From NCBI GenBank assembly GCA_012729115.1, contig JAAYDR010000003.1:1-60222 (forward strand): 60,222 nucleotides of DNA, read 5' to 3'. The position numbers and the translations under genes were made by a program. The notes below the pieces were generated by a model. The model worked only from the letters and a program-made list of their open reading frames with translations. It did no database searches and was not told the DNA's origin. Numbering within the stretch: the stretch's first letter is position 1; each line of letters begins with the position of its first letter. This DNA comes from Clostridiales bacterium. Its GTDB lineage: Bacteria > Bacillota > Clostridia > Christensenellales > Aristaeellaceae. Positions 34,415 through 42,762 of this stretch are shown here, one piece after another.

Positions 34415-34860
34415 TGCGCTATGTAACCAAAAGCGCAGCTCAGACGCGAAAGCTGGGGGAGGCGCTGGCTCGCCTCCTCCTCCCCGGCGACGCGGTGCTG
34501 CTGTATGGAGATTTGGGCGCGGGCAAAAGCGAATTCACCCGCGGCATCGCCCGAGGGCTGGGGGTGGGGGAAACCGTCACCAGCCCCAGCTTCACCATCC
34601 TGCAGGTGTATGAGTCGGGCAGAATCCCCCTGTACCACTTTGACTGGTACCGGCTGGAGGATCCCCAGGAGCTGTACGAGCTGTCCATGGAGGAATACCT
34701 GCAGGGGGACGGCGCGGCGGTGGTGGAATGGCCCCAGCAGGCCGCTGAAGCTGTTCCCGTCAGGCATTTGCGGGTGACCCTCACCGCCCTGGGCGAGGAC
34801 AAACGGGAGATCCTCCTGGAGCCCATGGGCGGATTCCGGGAACTGGAGCCACTGGAATAG
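34411..34860 (+). CDS. tsaE: tRNA threonylcarbamoyladenosine biosynthesis ATPase TsaE
   Basis: P-loop ATPase that works with TsaB and TsaD to make t6A37 in ANN-decoding tRNAs. It has 149 residues, normal. Walker A is GDLGAGKSEFTRG, followed by VTSPSFTILQVYE, LYHFDWYRL and the VVEW segment. ATG 34411 overlaps the ribU stop; a second ATG follows at once at 34414. A longer ORF from 34303 lies within ribU and is a shadow. Confidence 0.95.
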   Translation: MMRYVTKSAAQTRKLGEALARLLLPGDAVLLYGDLGAGKSEFTRGIARGLGVGETVTSPSFTILQVYESGRIPLYHFDWYRLEDPQELYELSMEEYLQGDGAAVVEWPQQAAEAVPVRHLRVTLTALGEDKREILLEPMGGFRELEPLE

Positions 34861-34893
34861 CCCGGTTGCGGCACAAGGGAAGAAGGATGCTTT

Positions 34894-35601
34894 TTGAAGC
34901 TGTTGGCATTGGATACCTCAGGCCCTGTGGCAGGGGTGGCGATTCTCCGGGACGGGCAGGTGGCCTACGAGGGAGCGGCGGTGAACGCCATGACCCATTC
35001 CGTGAGCCTTCTGCCCATGGTGGAGGAAGCCCTGACCCGCAGCGGCCTCACCATAGAGGACATCGACCTGTACGCGGCGGTGACAGGGCCGGGCTCCTTT
35101 ACCGGGGTGCGGATTGGGGTCAGCATGGTGAAGGGCATGGCCCACGGGGCAGGCAAGCCCTGCGTGGGCATTGACGCGCTCCAGGCCCTGGCGGCGGGAG
35201 TGAGCGGGAAGGATGCGCTGATCTGCCCCATCCAGGATGCCCGGGCCGGGCAGGTGTACGGCGCAGCTTTCCGGGCGGGGATGCCTCCCCGGCGGGCCCT
35301 GGAGAATCAGGCCCAGGAGCTTTCCCTGTTTGTGAATGCCTGCCTTGCAGTGGCAGAAACCCACGAATCCCTTTGCTTTGTGGGAGACGGGGTTTCCCGG
35401 TACCGGGCAGCCCTGGAGGAGATGCTGGGGGAGAGAGCTGATTTTCCCCCGGCCCATCTTGCCTACCTTCGGCCCGCCTCCGTGGCGATGCTGGCCCAGG
35501 TGTATGCACAGCAGGCTGGGGATTACCTGACCCTCCAGCCCCAGTACCTCCGCGCTCCCCAGGCGGAGCGGGCCAGGGCCCGGAAAGCGGGGGACGCATG
35601 A
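34894..35601 (+). CDS. tsaB: tRNA threonylcarbamoyladenosine biosynthesis protein TsaB
   Basis: ASKHA-fold partner of TsaD, 235 residues. The N-terminal LALDTSGPVAGVAI and AAVTGPGSFTGVRIG are strong signatures. It starts with TTG at 34894, with AGAAGGA about 7 nt upstream; no ATG is in a suitable place. The stop overlaps rimI by 4 bp. TsaD itself is not in the window. Confidence 0.94.
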   Translation: MKLLALDTSGPVAGVAILRDGQVAYEGAAVNAMTHSVSLLPMVEEALTRSGLTIEDIDLYAAVTGPGSFTGVRIGVSMVKGMAHGAGKPCVGIDALQALAAGVSGKDALICPIQDARAGQVYGAAFRAGMPPRRALENQAQELSLFVNACLAVAETHESLCFVGDGVSRYRAALEEMLGERADFPPAHLAYLRPASVAMLAQVYAQQAGDYLTLQPQYLRAPQAERARARKAGDA

Positions 35602-36092
35602 GCAGGGAAGCGCAGGGTGAGGCGTATATCATCCGCCGTATGACCGCTGCCGACGTGGACCAGGTCCACGCGCTGGAGGCGGCTACTTTTGTTGACCCCT
35701 GGAGCCGGGAGAGCTTTCAGGACGAAATGGAGAAGAACTGCTGCGCTCGTTATCTGGTGGCGGAACGGGACGGAATCATCCTGGCCTATGCGGGAGCCTG
35801 GATGATCCTGGAGGAAGGGCATATTACCAATGTGGCCGTGACTCCCTCCGAAAGGGGCAAGGGCCTGGGCAAGGCCATCACCGCTGCTCTGATGCAGTAT
35901 GCCGCCAACCTGGGGGTCCAGTACATGACCCTGGAGGTCCGAAAAAGCAACCTGGTGGCCCAAAGCCTTTACCAAAGCCTTGGGTTTCAGACCCTGGGCG
36001 TGCGCAAACGGTATTATGAGAACAACGGCGAGGATGCGCTGCTGATGGTGTGCCAGCAGATGCCGTCGGTGCAGGAGGACTTTGAGGAATAA
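35598..36092 (+). CDS. rimI: Ribosomal protein S18-alanine N-acetyltransferase RimI
   Basis: GNAT acetyltransferase, 164 residues. Acetyl-CoA site in TNVAVTPSERGKGLGKAI, then YMTLEVRKSNLVAQSLYQSLGF and YYENNGEDALLM, all RimI-like. It follows tsaB in the common tsaE-tsaB-rimI order. The acceptor is S18 in Escherichia coli; the true target here is unproven. Confidence 0.92.
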   Translation: MSREAQGEAYIIRRMTAADVDQVHALEAATFVDPWSRESFQDEMEKNCCARYLVAERDGIILAYAGAWMILEEGHITNVAVTPSERGKGLGKAITAALMQYAANLGVQYMTLEVRKSNLVAQSLYQSLGFQTLGVRKRYYENNGEDALLMVCQQMPSVQEDFEE

Positions 36093-36129
36093 GGGGCTGC
36101 CTCAGATTCCATGGGAACCCCGTATGGGC

Positions 36130-36490
36130 AGGAGACCGGAGCGCTCCCCAAAAGTGACGCGCAGGTTGTGGGCGCGGGGCCGGTGGATCTGGTGGGCATG
36201 ACGGCCTGCGACCTGTATGAGCTTATTACGCAGTACTGCGGCGGCTGGTACTGGGATCAGTCCGAGCGATACCTGCAGCATTCACCCATTCGCCATGTCC
36301 AGAATGTAAACCGCCCACGCTGATTCAGCATGGGACGGAGGATTTCAGGGTGCCTGTGTCCCAGGGGCAGATGCTATACCATGCGCTGAAAACCCGGGGC
36401 GTACCCGTGGAGATGGTGCTGTGGGCGGCCGATAGCGCCTGCCCCATGGATGTATCCACCGGCGACTTCCTCCCCGGCGCCGCTTCCTAA
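36130..36490 (+). pseudogene. Remnant of an S9-type peptidase (acylaminoacyl/prolyl oligopeptidase) with a frameshift
   Basis: The first part reads AGPVDLVGM, then ELITQYCGGWYWDQSERYL and HSPIRHVQNVNRP and hits TGA at 36321. A shift of one base near 36315 restores TLIQHGTEDFRVPVSQGQML, YHALKTRGVPVEMVLW and a stop at 36488-36490. Together these match the C-terminal end of S9 peptidases, including the HGTED Asp. The nucleophile-Ser region and the N-terminal propeller are gone, and the final catalytic His motif is not recognisable. The last bases overlap the 3' end of the convergent methyltransferase gene. It is a decayed gene, with little doubt about the family. Confidence 0.82.
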
Positions 36491-37605
36491 AAGATCATAA
36501 ACTCGCATTCCAGCCGCCCGTTGTACAGGCGGCGTTTTTGTGTGGCCCGCCTGCCAAAGAACCGCTCAAAGGCCGGGTCGGATACGATAATCCCCATTCG
36601 CCAGCCGGGGTGGCGGCGCAGCAGCGCGCCCAGGTCCCTGTACAGGGCCTGGCAGGAGGCCTTGTCCCCCAGCCGCTCCCCGTAGGGAGGGTTCGTCAGA
36701 AACACACCCTGAGGCTTTTGCAGCTGCAGCTCCCGCAAATCCAGTCGGCGGGCGGTAATTCTCCCCTCAAAGCCTGCCTGCCGCACATGCTTTTCACACA
36801 GTGTGAGTGCTTGGGGGTCAATGTCGCTGCCCAGGATATCCATGGCTGCCTGGGGGGCATAGGCTTCCTGCGCCTGCTGCCGCAAGGCTTTCATCTCTCC
36901 GGCCGGCATAAAGGCAAAGCTCTCGCAGGCAAAGGAGCGGGTCAGGCCGGGAGCGCGGCGGGCTGCCTTCATGGCCGCCTCGATCAGCAGCGTGCCTGTG
37001 CCGCAGCAGGGGTCTGCCAGGGGCATGCCCACCCGCCAGGGGCTCAGGTCCACCAATGCCGCCGCCAGGGTTTCCCTCAGCGGCGCTTCCCCGTTCCAGG
37101 TGCGATAGCCTCTGCGGTTTAATGCCTCACCGCTCATGTCCAGGGTAATCCGGGCCAAATCCTTGTGGATTGCCACATCAATGGGATAGGCAGCCCCGGT
37201 TTCCGGAAGGCGCTCCAGGTGGTAGCGGCCTTGCAGACGGTTGCAGATGGCCTTTTTACTCACCGCCTGGCAGTCCCGCACGCTCATCAGCCGGCTTCGC
37301 ACGCATTTTCCCGTCACCGGAAAGGCCGCGTCCTTGGGCAGCAGGTTCTCCCAGGGAATGGAAGACACCAACTGGTACAGATCCTCAAAGCTGGCCACGG
37401 TCTGCTCCGCCAGCACCAGCAGCACCCGGTCTGCCGTCCGCAGCCACAGGTTCGCCCGGAAGGCGTCCGCCGGCGCGGCTTCAAAGCGGGCGCCGCCCTG
37501 CTCCGCCTTGGCAGGGATGCCCATGCGCCTCAGTTCGCCGGCGGCCACCCCCTCCAGCCCGAAGGCGGCGGAGGCCAGATAGGTACGGGGTGGGAAAGCG
37601 CTCAT
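36487..37605 (-). CDS. THUMP-domain class I SAM-dependent RNA methyltransferase (YpsC/RlmL type)
   Basis: Probably methylates a guanine of 23S rRNA. It has 372 residues. The N-terminal THUMP region (about 1-160, including LVSSIPWENLLP) is followed by a UPF0020 methyltransferase domain with PLADPCCGTGTLLIEAAM, LGSDIDPQALTLCEKHV and the catalytic VFLTNPPYGERLGDK. Length equals that of Bacillus YpsC rather than the fused Escherichia coli RlmKL. It is convergent with the pseudogene, with a 4-bp overlap, and divergent from deoB. Confidence 0.93.
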   Translation of the reverse strand: MSAFPPRTYLASAAFGLEGVAAGELRRMGIPAKAEQGGARFEAAPADAFRANLWLRTADRVLLVLAEQTVASFEDLYQLVSSIPWENLLPKDAAFPVTGKCVRSRLMSVRDCQAVSKKAICNRLQGRYHLERLPETGAAYPIDVAIHKDLARITLDMSGEALNRRGYRTWNGEAPLRETLAAALVDLSPWRVGMPLADPCCGTGTLLIEAAMKAARRAPGLTRSFACESFAFMPAGEMKALRQQAQEAYAPQAAMDILGSDIDPQALTLCEKHVRQAGFEGRITARRLDLRELQLQKPQGVFLTNPPYGERLGDKASCQALYRDLGALLRRHPGWRMGIIVSDPAFERFFGRRATQKRRLYNGRLECEFMIF

Positions 37606-37710
37606 GGGTCATACCCCCGATTCATTCATTCCAATGCGCTTTGCATTATACCGGATCGCGGGGGAAAAGGAAAGAAGAACAGGAAGGGCCTGCGCCCCCC
37701 ACGATTCCCT

Positions 37711-37738
37711 TTTCAATTCCGGCAGATTCGTGTACAAT
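37711..37738 (+). promoter_or_regulatory. Possible promoter of deoB-punA
   Basis: TTTCAA (37711-37716), a 16-bp spacer and TACAAT (37733-37738), about 45 nt before the deoB start. Confidence 0.45.
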
Positions 37739-37782
37739 ACAGGTAGACCTGCCGATGAACCAACAAAGGAGGATTGTTCCTT

Positions 37783-38946
37783 TTGAAACGTGTTTTTTTG
37801 ATTGTGCTGGACAGCGTGGGCGTGGGTGCCCTGCCGGACGCGGAGAAGTATGGCGACGTGGGGGCCAACACAATGGCCCATATCCTCAAAGAAGCCAGGC
37901 CCAGCCTGCCCAACATGGCAGCCTTGGGGCTGGGCAAAATTCCTCTGGTGGATTATCCCGTTCCTCCCTCGGCAGCGGGGGCCTATGGCCGAGCTATGGA
38001 GGTATCTCCCGGCAAGGATACCACCACCGGCCATTGGGAAATGATGGGTCTCACGCTGCAGAAGCCTTTTCCCACCTACCCCGACGGCTTTCCCCCCCAA
38101 ATCATCCAGGCTTTTGAGCAGGCCATTGGCCGCAAAAGCTTGGGCAACTATGCCGCCAGCGGCACCGAGATTCTGGACCAGCTGGGGGAGGAGCACCTGA
38201 AAACAGGTTATCCCATCGTGTATACCTCGGCGGACAGCGTGTTTCAGATCGCCTGCCATGAGGACATCGTGCCCATCCGGACCCTGTATGACTGGTGTGA
38301 AATTGCCCGCGATATCCTGCAAGGGGAGCACGCCGTGGGCCGGGTGATTGCCCGTCCCTTCACCGGTCCCGGCAAGGGCGCCTTCAGCCGTACCCCAAGG
38401 CGTCGGGACTTTTCCCTGCCTCCCACCGGGGAGACCCTGCTGGACGCCATGAAAGCCCAGGGCCTGATGACCATCGGCATCGGCAAGATCGAGGACATCT
38501 TCTGCATGCGGGGCCTGGTGGAAAGCAACCATGCCGCCGGCAACCCGGCCTGCATGGAAGCCATGATGGACACGGTGGACCGGGATTTCAAGGGCCTGGT
38601 GTTTGTCAATCTGGTGGATTTTGACTCGGTGTATGGCCACCGCCGGGACGCGGACGGCTACGCCCGGGCGCTGGAAGCCTTCGATGTGGTTCTGGGCAAG
38701 CTGACGGCCCGCATGGGAGGAGAGGATCTGGTGCTGATCACCGCCGACCACGGCTGCGACCCCACCTTTACCGGCACGGACCACACCCGGGAGCACACCC
38801 CGCTTCTGGCCTGGCATCCGGGCATGAAGGGGCTTACCGATCTGGGCACCCGCGGAAGCTTTGCCGACATCGCCGCCACCATCGCCGAGCTGTTTGGCCT
38901 TCCCCAGCGCTTTGGAGCCCAATCCTTTGCCGCCGCCATTGAATAG
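37783..38946 (+). CDS. deoB: Phosphopentomutase DeoB
   Basis: Interconverts (deoxy)ribose 1- and 5-phosphate in nucleoside salvage. It has 387 residues. Metal-site motifs of the alkaline-phosphatase superfamily are FLIVLDSVGVGALPDA, KDTTTGHWEMMG, ITADHGCDPT and DHTREHTPLLAW. The start is TTG 37783, because AAAGGAGG (37765-37772) is 10 nt away; an in-frame TTG at 37774 is only 1 nt from it. It is followed after 15 bp by the purine nucleoside phosphorylase gene, its usual partner. Confidence 0.97.
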   Translation: MKRVFLIVLDSVGVGALPDAEKYGDVGANTMAHILKEARPSLPNMAALGLGKIPLVDYPVPPSAAGAYGRAMEVSPGKDTTTGHWEMMGLTLQKPFPTYPDGFPPQIIQAFEQAIGRKSLGNYAASGTEILDQLGEEHLKTGYPIVYTSADSVFQIACHEDIVPIRTLYDWCEIARDILQGEHAVGRVIARPFTGPGKGAFSRTPRRRDFSLPPTGETLLDAMKAQGLMTIGIGKIEDIFCMRGLVESNHAAGNPACMEAMMDTVDRDFKGLVFVNLVDFDSVYGHRRDADGYARALEAFDVVLGKLTARMGGEDLVLITADHGCDPTFTGTDHTREHTPLLAWHPGMKGLTDLGTRGSFADIAATIAELFGLPQRFGAQSFAAAIE

Positions 38947-38961
38947 AAAGGGAGATACACC

Positions 38962-39783
38962 ATGAGCGAGACCTATTTTCAGAGGATCCAAAAGGCCGCC
39001 GATGCTGTGGAAGCAGCCTGCGGGCGGGCCGAAATCGGTTTGATCCTGGGCAGTGGCCTGGGGGATTATGCCCAGGCCCTGGAAAACAGCCGTTCCATCG
39101 CCTACAAGGACATCCCCGGCTTCCCCCTCTCCACGGTGGAAGGCCATGCGGGTATGTGGCATACGGGAGAACTGAGGGGCAAGCGGGTTTGCATGATGCA
39201 GGGCCGGTTTCACGGCTATGAGGGCTATGACCTGGCGGAGGTTACGCTGCCGGTGCGGGTGATGCAGCTCCTGGGCGTCAAGATCCTCATCGTCACCAAT
39301 GCCGCCGGGGGTGTCAACACCGCCTTCTCCGCCGGAGATTTGATGCTCATCACGGATTTCATCAACCTGTCCGGCAAGAACCCTCTGACCGGGCCCAACG
39401 ATTCCCGCTTGGGTCCCCGTTTCCCGGACATGAGCTTTGCCTATGACCGGGATCTTCAGGCCCTGGCCCTTGCAACCGCCCAGCGCCTGGGCATCAAGCT
39501 TCAAAACGGCGTCTATTGCTGGCTCAACGGACCCAACTACGAAAGCCCGGCGGAGATCCGCATGACCCGGGTTTTGGGGGCCGATGCCGTGGGAATGTCC
39601 ACCGTACCGGAAACCATTGTGGCCAGGCACGGCGGCATGCGCGTGCTGGGCATCAGCTGCATCACCAACATGGCTGCCGGCATCCTGGACGAGCCGCTGA
39701 ACCATCAGGAGGTCGTGGAAACGGGCATCCGGGTTCGGGACACCTTCCGCAAGCTGCTGGACAACATCATTGAGGCCATGTAA
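38962..39783 (+). CDS. punA: Purine nucleoside phosphorylase (PNP-I, trimeric type)
   Basis: Splits guanosine or inosine with phosphate to base and ribose 1-phosphate, which DeoB then uses. It has 273 residues. Phosphate-site LGSGLGDYAQAL, MQGRFHGYEGYD, VTNAAGGVNTAF, and the substrate loop GPNYESPAEIRM with VGMSTVPETIVARH are all family hallmarks. AAAGGGAG precedes the ATG. Confidence 0.97.
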   Translation: MSETYFQRIQKAADAVEAACGRAEIGLILGSGLGDYAQALENSRSIAYKDIPGFPLSTVEGHAGMWHTGELRGKRVCMMQGRFHGYEGYDLAEVTLPVRVMQLLGVKILIVTNAAGGVNTAFSAGDLMLITDFINLSGKNPLTGPNDSRLGPRFPDMSFAYDRDLQALALATAQRLGIKLQNGVYCWLNGPNYESPAEIRMTRVLGADAVGMSTVPETIVARHGGMRVLGISCITNMAAGILDEPLNHQEVVETGIRVRDTFRKLLDNIIEAM

Positions 39784-39827
39784 TCTCCCCTGTTTTTCCA
39801 ATATTTTCCGCAAGGGATCACACAAGC

Positions 39828-39883
39828 AAAACTCCTTCCATGGGCATGCTACCACATGAGGATGCAGCCATGGAAGGAGTTTT
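39828..39883 (+). terminator. Perfect 16-bp hairpin carrying the Shine-Dalgarno of the next gene
   Basis: aaaactccttccatgg (39828-39843) pairs completely with 39868-39883 over a 24-nt loop. The right arm contains AAGGAG (39874-39879), which is the Shine-Dalgarno of the carboxypeptidase gene, ending 8 nt before its ATG. It ends in TTTT, so it may terminate deoB-punA transcripts, hide the ribosome site in read-through transcripts, or both. Confidence 0.8.
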
Positions 39884-39887
39884 ATCA

Positions 39888-41060
39888 ATGCGCAAGGGTG
39901 TGTTACGAAAAGGCGTGGCGCTGCTGGCGGCCCTGGGGATCCTGGGATGTGCTACCGGCGCGGCCTCCGCAAGGCCGCTGGAGGAAGGAACCCCGGTGGA
40001 AATCGCCTCTCCTTCGGCCATGTTGCTGGAGGCGGATACCGGCACAGTAATTTTTGAAAAGGATGCGGACAGCAAGCGGCAGGTGGCAAGCCTCACCAAG
40101 CTGATGACACTGCTGATTGTTCTGGAGGAGCTCCAGGAGGGAAGCATCCGCCTGGAGGATGAGGTGACTGTCAGCAAGGCTGCTGCCGCCCAGGTGGGCA
40201 GCCAGGCTCTCCTGGACGCCGGCGCGGTTTATCCCCTGGGGGACCTGCTCAGGGCCACCATCATCGCCAGCGGCAATGACTCCGCCTGCGCCCTGGCCGA
40301 GCATATCGCGGGCACCGAGGAAGCCTTTGTGGAGATGATGAATGCGCGGGCGGCGCAGCTGGGGCTCAGGGATACCGTCTATCGAAACTGCACCGGCCTC
40401 CCCGCCGATGGCTCCCACACCACTGCCCGGGACGTGGCCCGGCTTTCCTGCGAGGTCATCAAGTTTCCCGTTTATTTTGACTACGCCGCCATCTGGACGG
40501 ATACCCTCAAGCATCCCAGCGGGCGAACCACCGACCTGACCAACACCAACCGTCTGGTGCGCTTTTACCCAGGCTGCGACGGCCTGAAAACCGGCAGTGC
40601 CGATGCGGCCAGATACTGCCTCAGCGCCACCGCCCAAAAGAACGGCCTGCGGCTGGTGGCTGTGGTGCTGGGCTCCTCTGCCAGCCAAAAGCGCTTTGAT
40701 GAAGCCCGGGCCATGATGGACTACGGATTTGCCACCTACCGCCGGGTACAGATCCTTCGCACGGGCGAGCTGCTGGGCAGGCAGGTTCCCGTGAAGCTGG
40801 GCGGCGTAGACCAGGTGGAGGCAGCGGTGGGGACGGGCCTGACCATGCTCATGAAGGCCGGGCAGGAGAAGCAGCTTACCCTGGAGGTGGAGCTTCCCCA
40901 GGAGGTTCAGGCCCCTGTTGCTGCCGGTGATACCCTGGGCATGGTCCGTGTTCTCCTGAGCGGCCGCATCATTGCCAAACTCCCCGCCGTAGCTGCCACG
41001 GACGTACCCATGCCCGGGCTCATCGAGGGCTTCCTGAGGCTGCTCACCAACTGGCGGTAA
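39888..41060 (+). CDS. dacA: D-alanyl-D-alanine carboxypeptidase (PBP5/DacA type)
   Basis: Removes the terminal D-Ala from peptidoglycan stems outside the membrane. It has 390 residues with a signal peptide. Ser-Leu-Thr-Lys (ASLTKLM, SxxK), Ser-Gly-Asn (IASGNDSACALAEH) and Lys-Thr-Gly (GLKTGSADAARY) form the active site. The C-terminal PBP5-associated beta domain follows, with a short amphipathic end (IEGFLRLLTNW) that may anchor it. The signal peptide contains LGILGCA, which could be a poor lipobox. ATG 39888 is set by the AAGGAG within the hairpin arm. Confidence 0.95.
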   Translation: MRKGVLRKGVALLAALGILGCATGAASARPLEEGTPVEIASPSAMLLEADTGTVIFEKDADSKRQVASLTKLMTLLIVLEELQEGSIRLEDEVTVSKAAAAQVGSQALLDAGAVYPLGDLLRATIIASGNDSACALAEHIAGTEEAFVEMMNARAAQLGLRDTVYRNCTGLPADGSHTTARDVARLSCEVIKFPVYFDYAAIWTDTLKHPSGRTTDLTNTNRLVRFYPGCDGLKTGSADAARYCLSATAQKNGLRLVAVVLGSSASQKRFDEARAMMDYGFATYRRVQILRTGELLGRQVPVKLGGVDQVEAAVGTGLTMLMKAGQEKQLTLEVELPQEVQAPVAAGDTLGMVRVLLSGRIIAKLPAVAATDVPMPGLIEGFLRLLTNWR

Positions 41061-41096
41061 CCGGCACGTTTTCTGCGGCATAAGCCATACCAGGTC

Positions 41097-41130
41097 CAAG
41101 ACGGAGGCATGTTCTCCGCCTTGTTTTTTT
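41097..41130 (+). terminator. Rho-independent terminator after the carboxypeptidase gene
   Basis: caagacggag (41097-41106) and ctccgccttg (41114-41123), one mismatch, 7-nt loop, then seven T. Confidence 0.85.
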
Positions 41131-41149
41131 ATCCCTGACAAGCTATAAT
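41121..41149 (+). promoter_or_regulatory. Possible promoter of the site-2 protease-scp operon
   Basis: TTGTTT (41121-41126), a 17-bp spacer and TATAAT (41144-41149). The -35 box lies in the T-run of the preceding terminator. Confidence 0.5.
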
Positions 41150-41220
41150 GGTCCTACCGCCCACTCCCGCCGGGCGGCCATTTTCACAAAACCTCCGTGT
41201 TTTGATAAAGGAGACTTCTG

Positions 41221-42018
41221 TTGAACATTCTTTCTCGGCTGCAATCCTGGGGCAACTGGCTCACCAGGGACCCGGTTGGCTTCCTGGTCTATTTGCTTTA
41301 TCTGGCCGTGGCCGTCCTCAGCACGCTGATTCTCCATGAGGTAGCCCACGGCTATGTGGCCTACCGCTGCGGCGACCCCACCGCCAGGATGCTGGGCAGG
41401 CTGTCCCTGGATCCCCGTAAGCACCTGGACCCCATCGGCACCGTTTTTATGGTGCTGTTCGGTTTTGGCTGGGCTAAGCCAGTGCCTGTCAACCCCCGTA
41501 ATTTCCGCAACCGTGTCCGGGACGACCTGCTGGTCAGCCTGGCCGGGGTGACGGTGAACTTTACCCTGTTTCTGTTGTCCCTGGCTCTGGCTGTGGGAAT
41601 CAACGGGCTGCTGTGGAAGCCGGAGCTGATCAGCGCCGTGGGAAGCCGGGAGCTGATTTCCTCCGATGGAGCCGCCTTTGCGTATCTGGTGAGCGGCCAG
41701 GGCAGTCAGCTCACCGAGTATATGCGTGTCCCCTGGCTTCAGTATGTCCAGCGGTTTTTGATGCTGTTCTTTTCCCTGAATCTTGGCCTGGGAGTGTTCA
41801 ACCTGCTGCCCATCCCGCCCCTGGACGGCTGGCATGTGCTGGATGATGTGGTATTTGGGGGCAGGCTGAGCCTGAACCCCCAGATCCATCAGATTGCCCG
41901 GTACGGGCTGATGATCCTGGCCCTCACCGGGATGCTGACAACCCTGCTGTCCACCCTCACCGGAGCCATTGAAAGCGGCGTGCTGAACCTGTTTTTACTG
42001 ATGACAGGCCGCGTGTAG
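41221..42018 (+). CDS. Site-2 protease family membrane metalloprotease (M50)
   Basis: Polytopic intramembrane or membrane-embedded zinc protease, 265 residues and about five helices. The zinc motif is HEVAH in LILHEVAHGYVAYRCGD, and the distal ligand is in NLLPIPPLDGW. It starts with TTG at 41221 after AAAGGAGACTTCTG. It corresponds to the small YwhC-type proteases commonly found before scpA in Clostridia. Substrates are unknown. Confidence 0.94.
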   Translation: MNILSRLQSWGNWLTRDPVGFLVYLLYLAVAVLSTLILHEVAHGYVAYRCGDPTARMLGRLSLDPRKHLDPIGTVFMVLFGFGWAKPVPVNPRNFRNRVRDDLLVSLAGVTVNFTLFLLSLALAVGINGLLWKPELISAVGSRELISSDGAAFAYLVSGQGSQLTEYMRVPWLQYVQRFLMLFFSLNLGLGVFNLLPIPPLDGWHVLDDVVFGGRLSLNPQIHQIARYGLMILALTGMLTTLLSTLTGAIESGVLNLFLLMTGRV

Positions 42019-42027
42019 GAGCTATTT

Positions 42028-42762
42028 ATGCCGGTTCATGTACGCCTGAAACAGTTTGACGGCCCTCTGGATCTGCTGCTGCATCTGATTGGAAAGGCAA
42101 AAATCGATCTCGAGGACATCTTCGTGAGCCAGATCACGGAGCAGTATATTGACGTGGTCCGAAACGCGCCGGATTTTGACATGGAGGAAGCCAGCGAGTT
42201 TATCGCCATGGCCGCCCTCCTGGTGGAGATCAAAAGCCGCGCCATTCTTCCCAAGCCGCCCAAGGAAGAGGAAGAGGACCCCGAGCAGCAGCTCATCAGC
42301 CGCCTGATCGCCTACCAGCAGTTTAAGGAAGGCGCGAAAGTCATGGCGGAGTATGAGAAGGGTGCGCAGTGCATCTTTGGCAAACTGCCGGAGGAATACC
42401 CCCTGCCGCCCCCCTCCCTGGAGATCGACGGCTTGACCTTTGCCGCCCTGTGGGAGGCGCTGGAGCGTTTGGCGGAACGGGCCCCCAGGCAGCCCCGGGA
42501 GGTGGACTTTCACCTGCGGGACATCCGCCGGGACAGCTACACTGTGGAGGGCTGCATGGAGGTCATCCAGACCCGGCTGTCCCTGGGCAGCGCCTGCTTT
42601 GAGGACCTGTTCAGTGAAACGCCCGATAAAGAGGAGATTGTTACGCTGTTTATTGCGCTGCTGGAGCTGCTCAAGCTGGGCAAAGCCCATGTTTCCCAGA
42701 AATCTACTTTTGACCGGATCGTTCTGTGTCCGGGGAGGAGGGCCGAGGATGGACTTGAATGA
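42028..42762 (+). CDS. scpA: Segregation and condensation protein A
   Basis: Kleisin of the Smc-ScpAB condensin, 244 residues. FDGPLDLLLHLIGKAKIDLEDIF is the N-terminal signature that contacts Smc; the C-terminal winged-helix region binds the other Smc head. It starts 9 bp after the protease gene and overlaps scpB by 14 bp. Confidence 0.97.
   Translation: MPVHVRLKQFDGPLDLLLHLIGKAKIDLEDIFVSQITEQYIDVVRNAPDFDMEEASEFIAMAALLVEIKSRAILPKPPKEEEEDPEQQLISRLIAYQQFKEGAKVMAEYEKGAQCIFGKLPEEYPLPPPSLEIDGLTFAALWEALERLAERAPRQPREVDFHLRDIRRDSYTVEGCMEVIQTRLSLGSACFEDLFSETPDKEEIVTLFIALLELLKLGKAHVSQKSTFDRIVLCPGRRAEDGLE

Noticed and set aside
37609-39888. 759-codon antisense frame opposite deoB and the nucleoside phosphorylase gene
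   Set aside because: Same reason: a mirror of well-conserved plus-strand genes.
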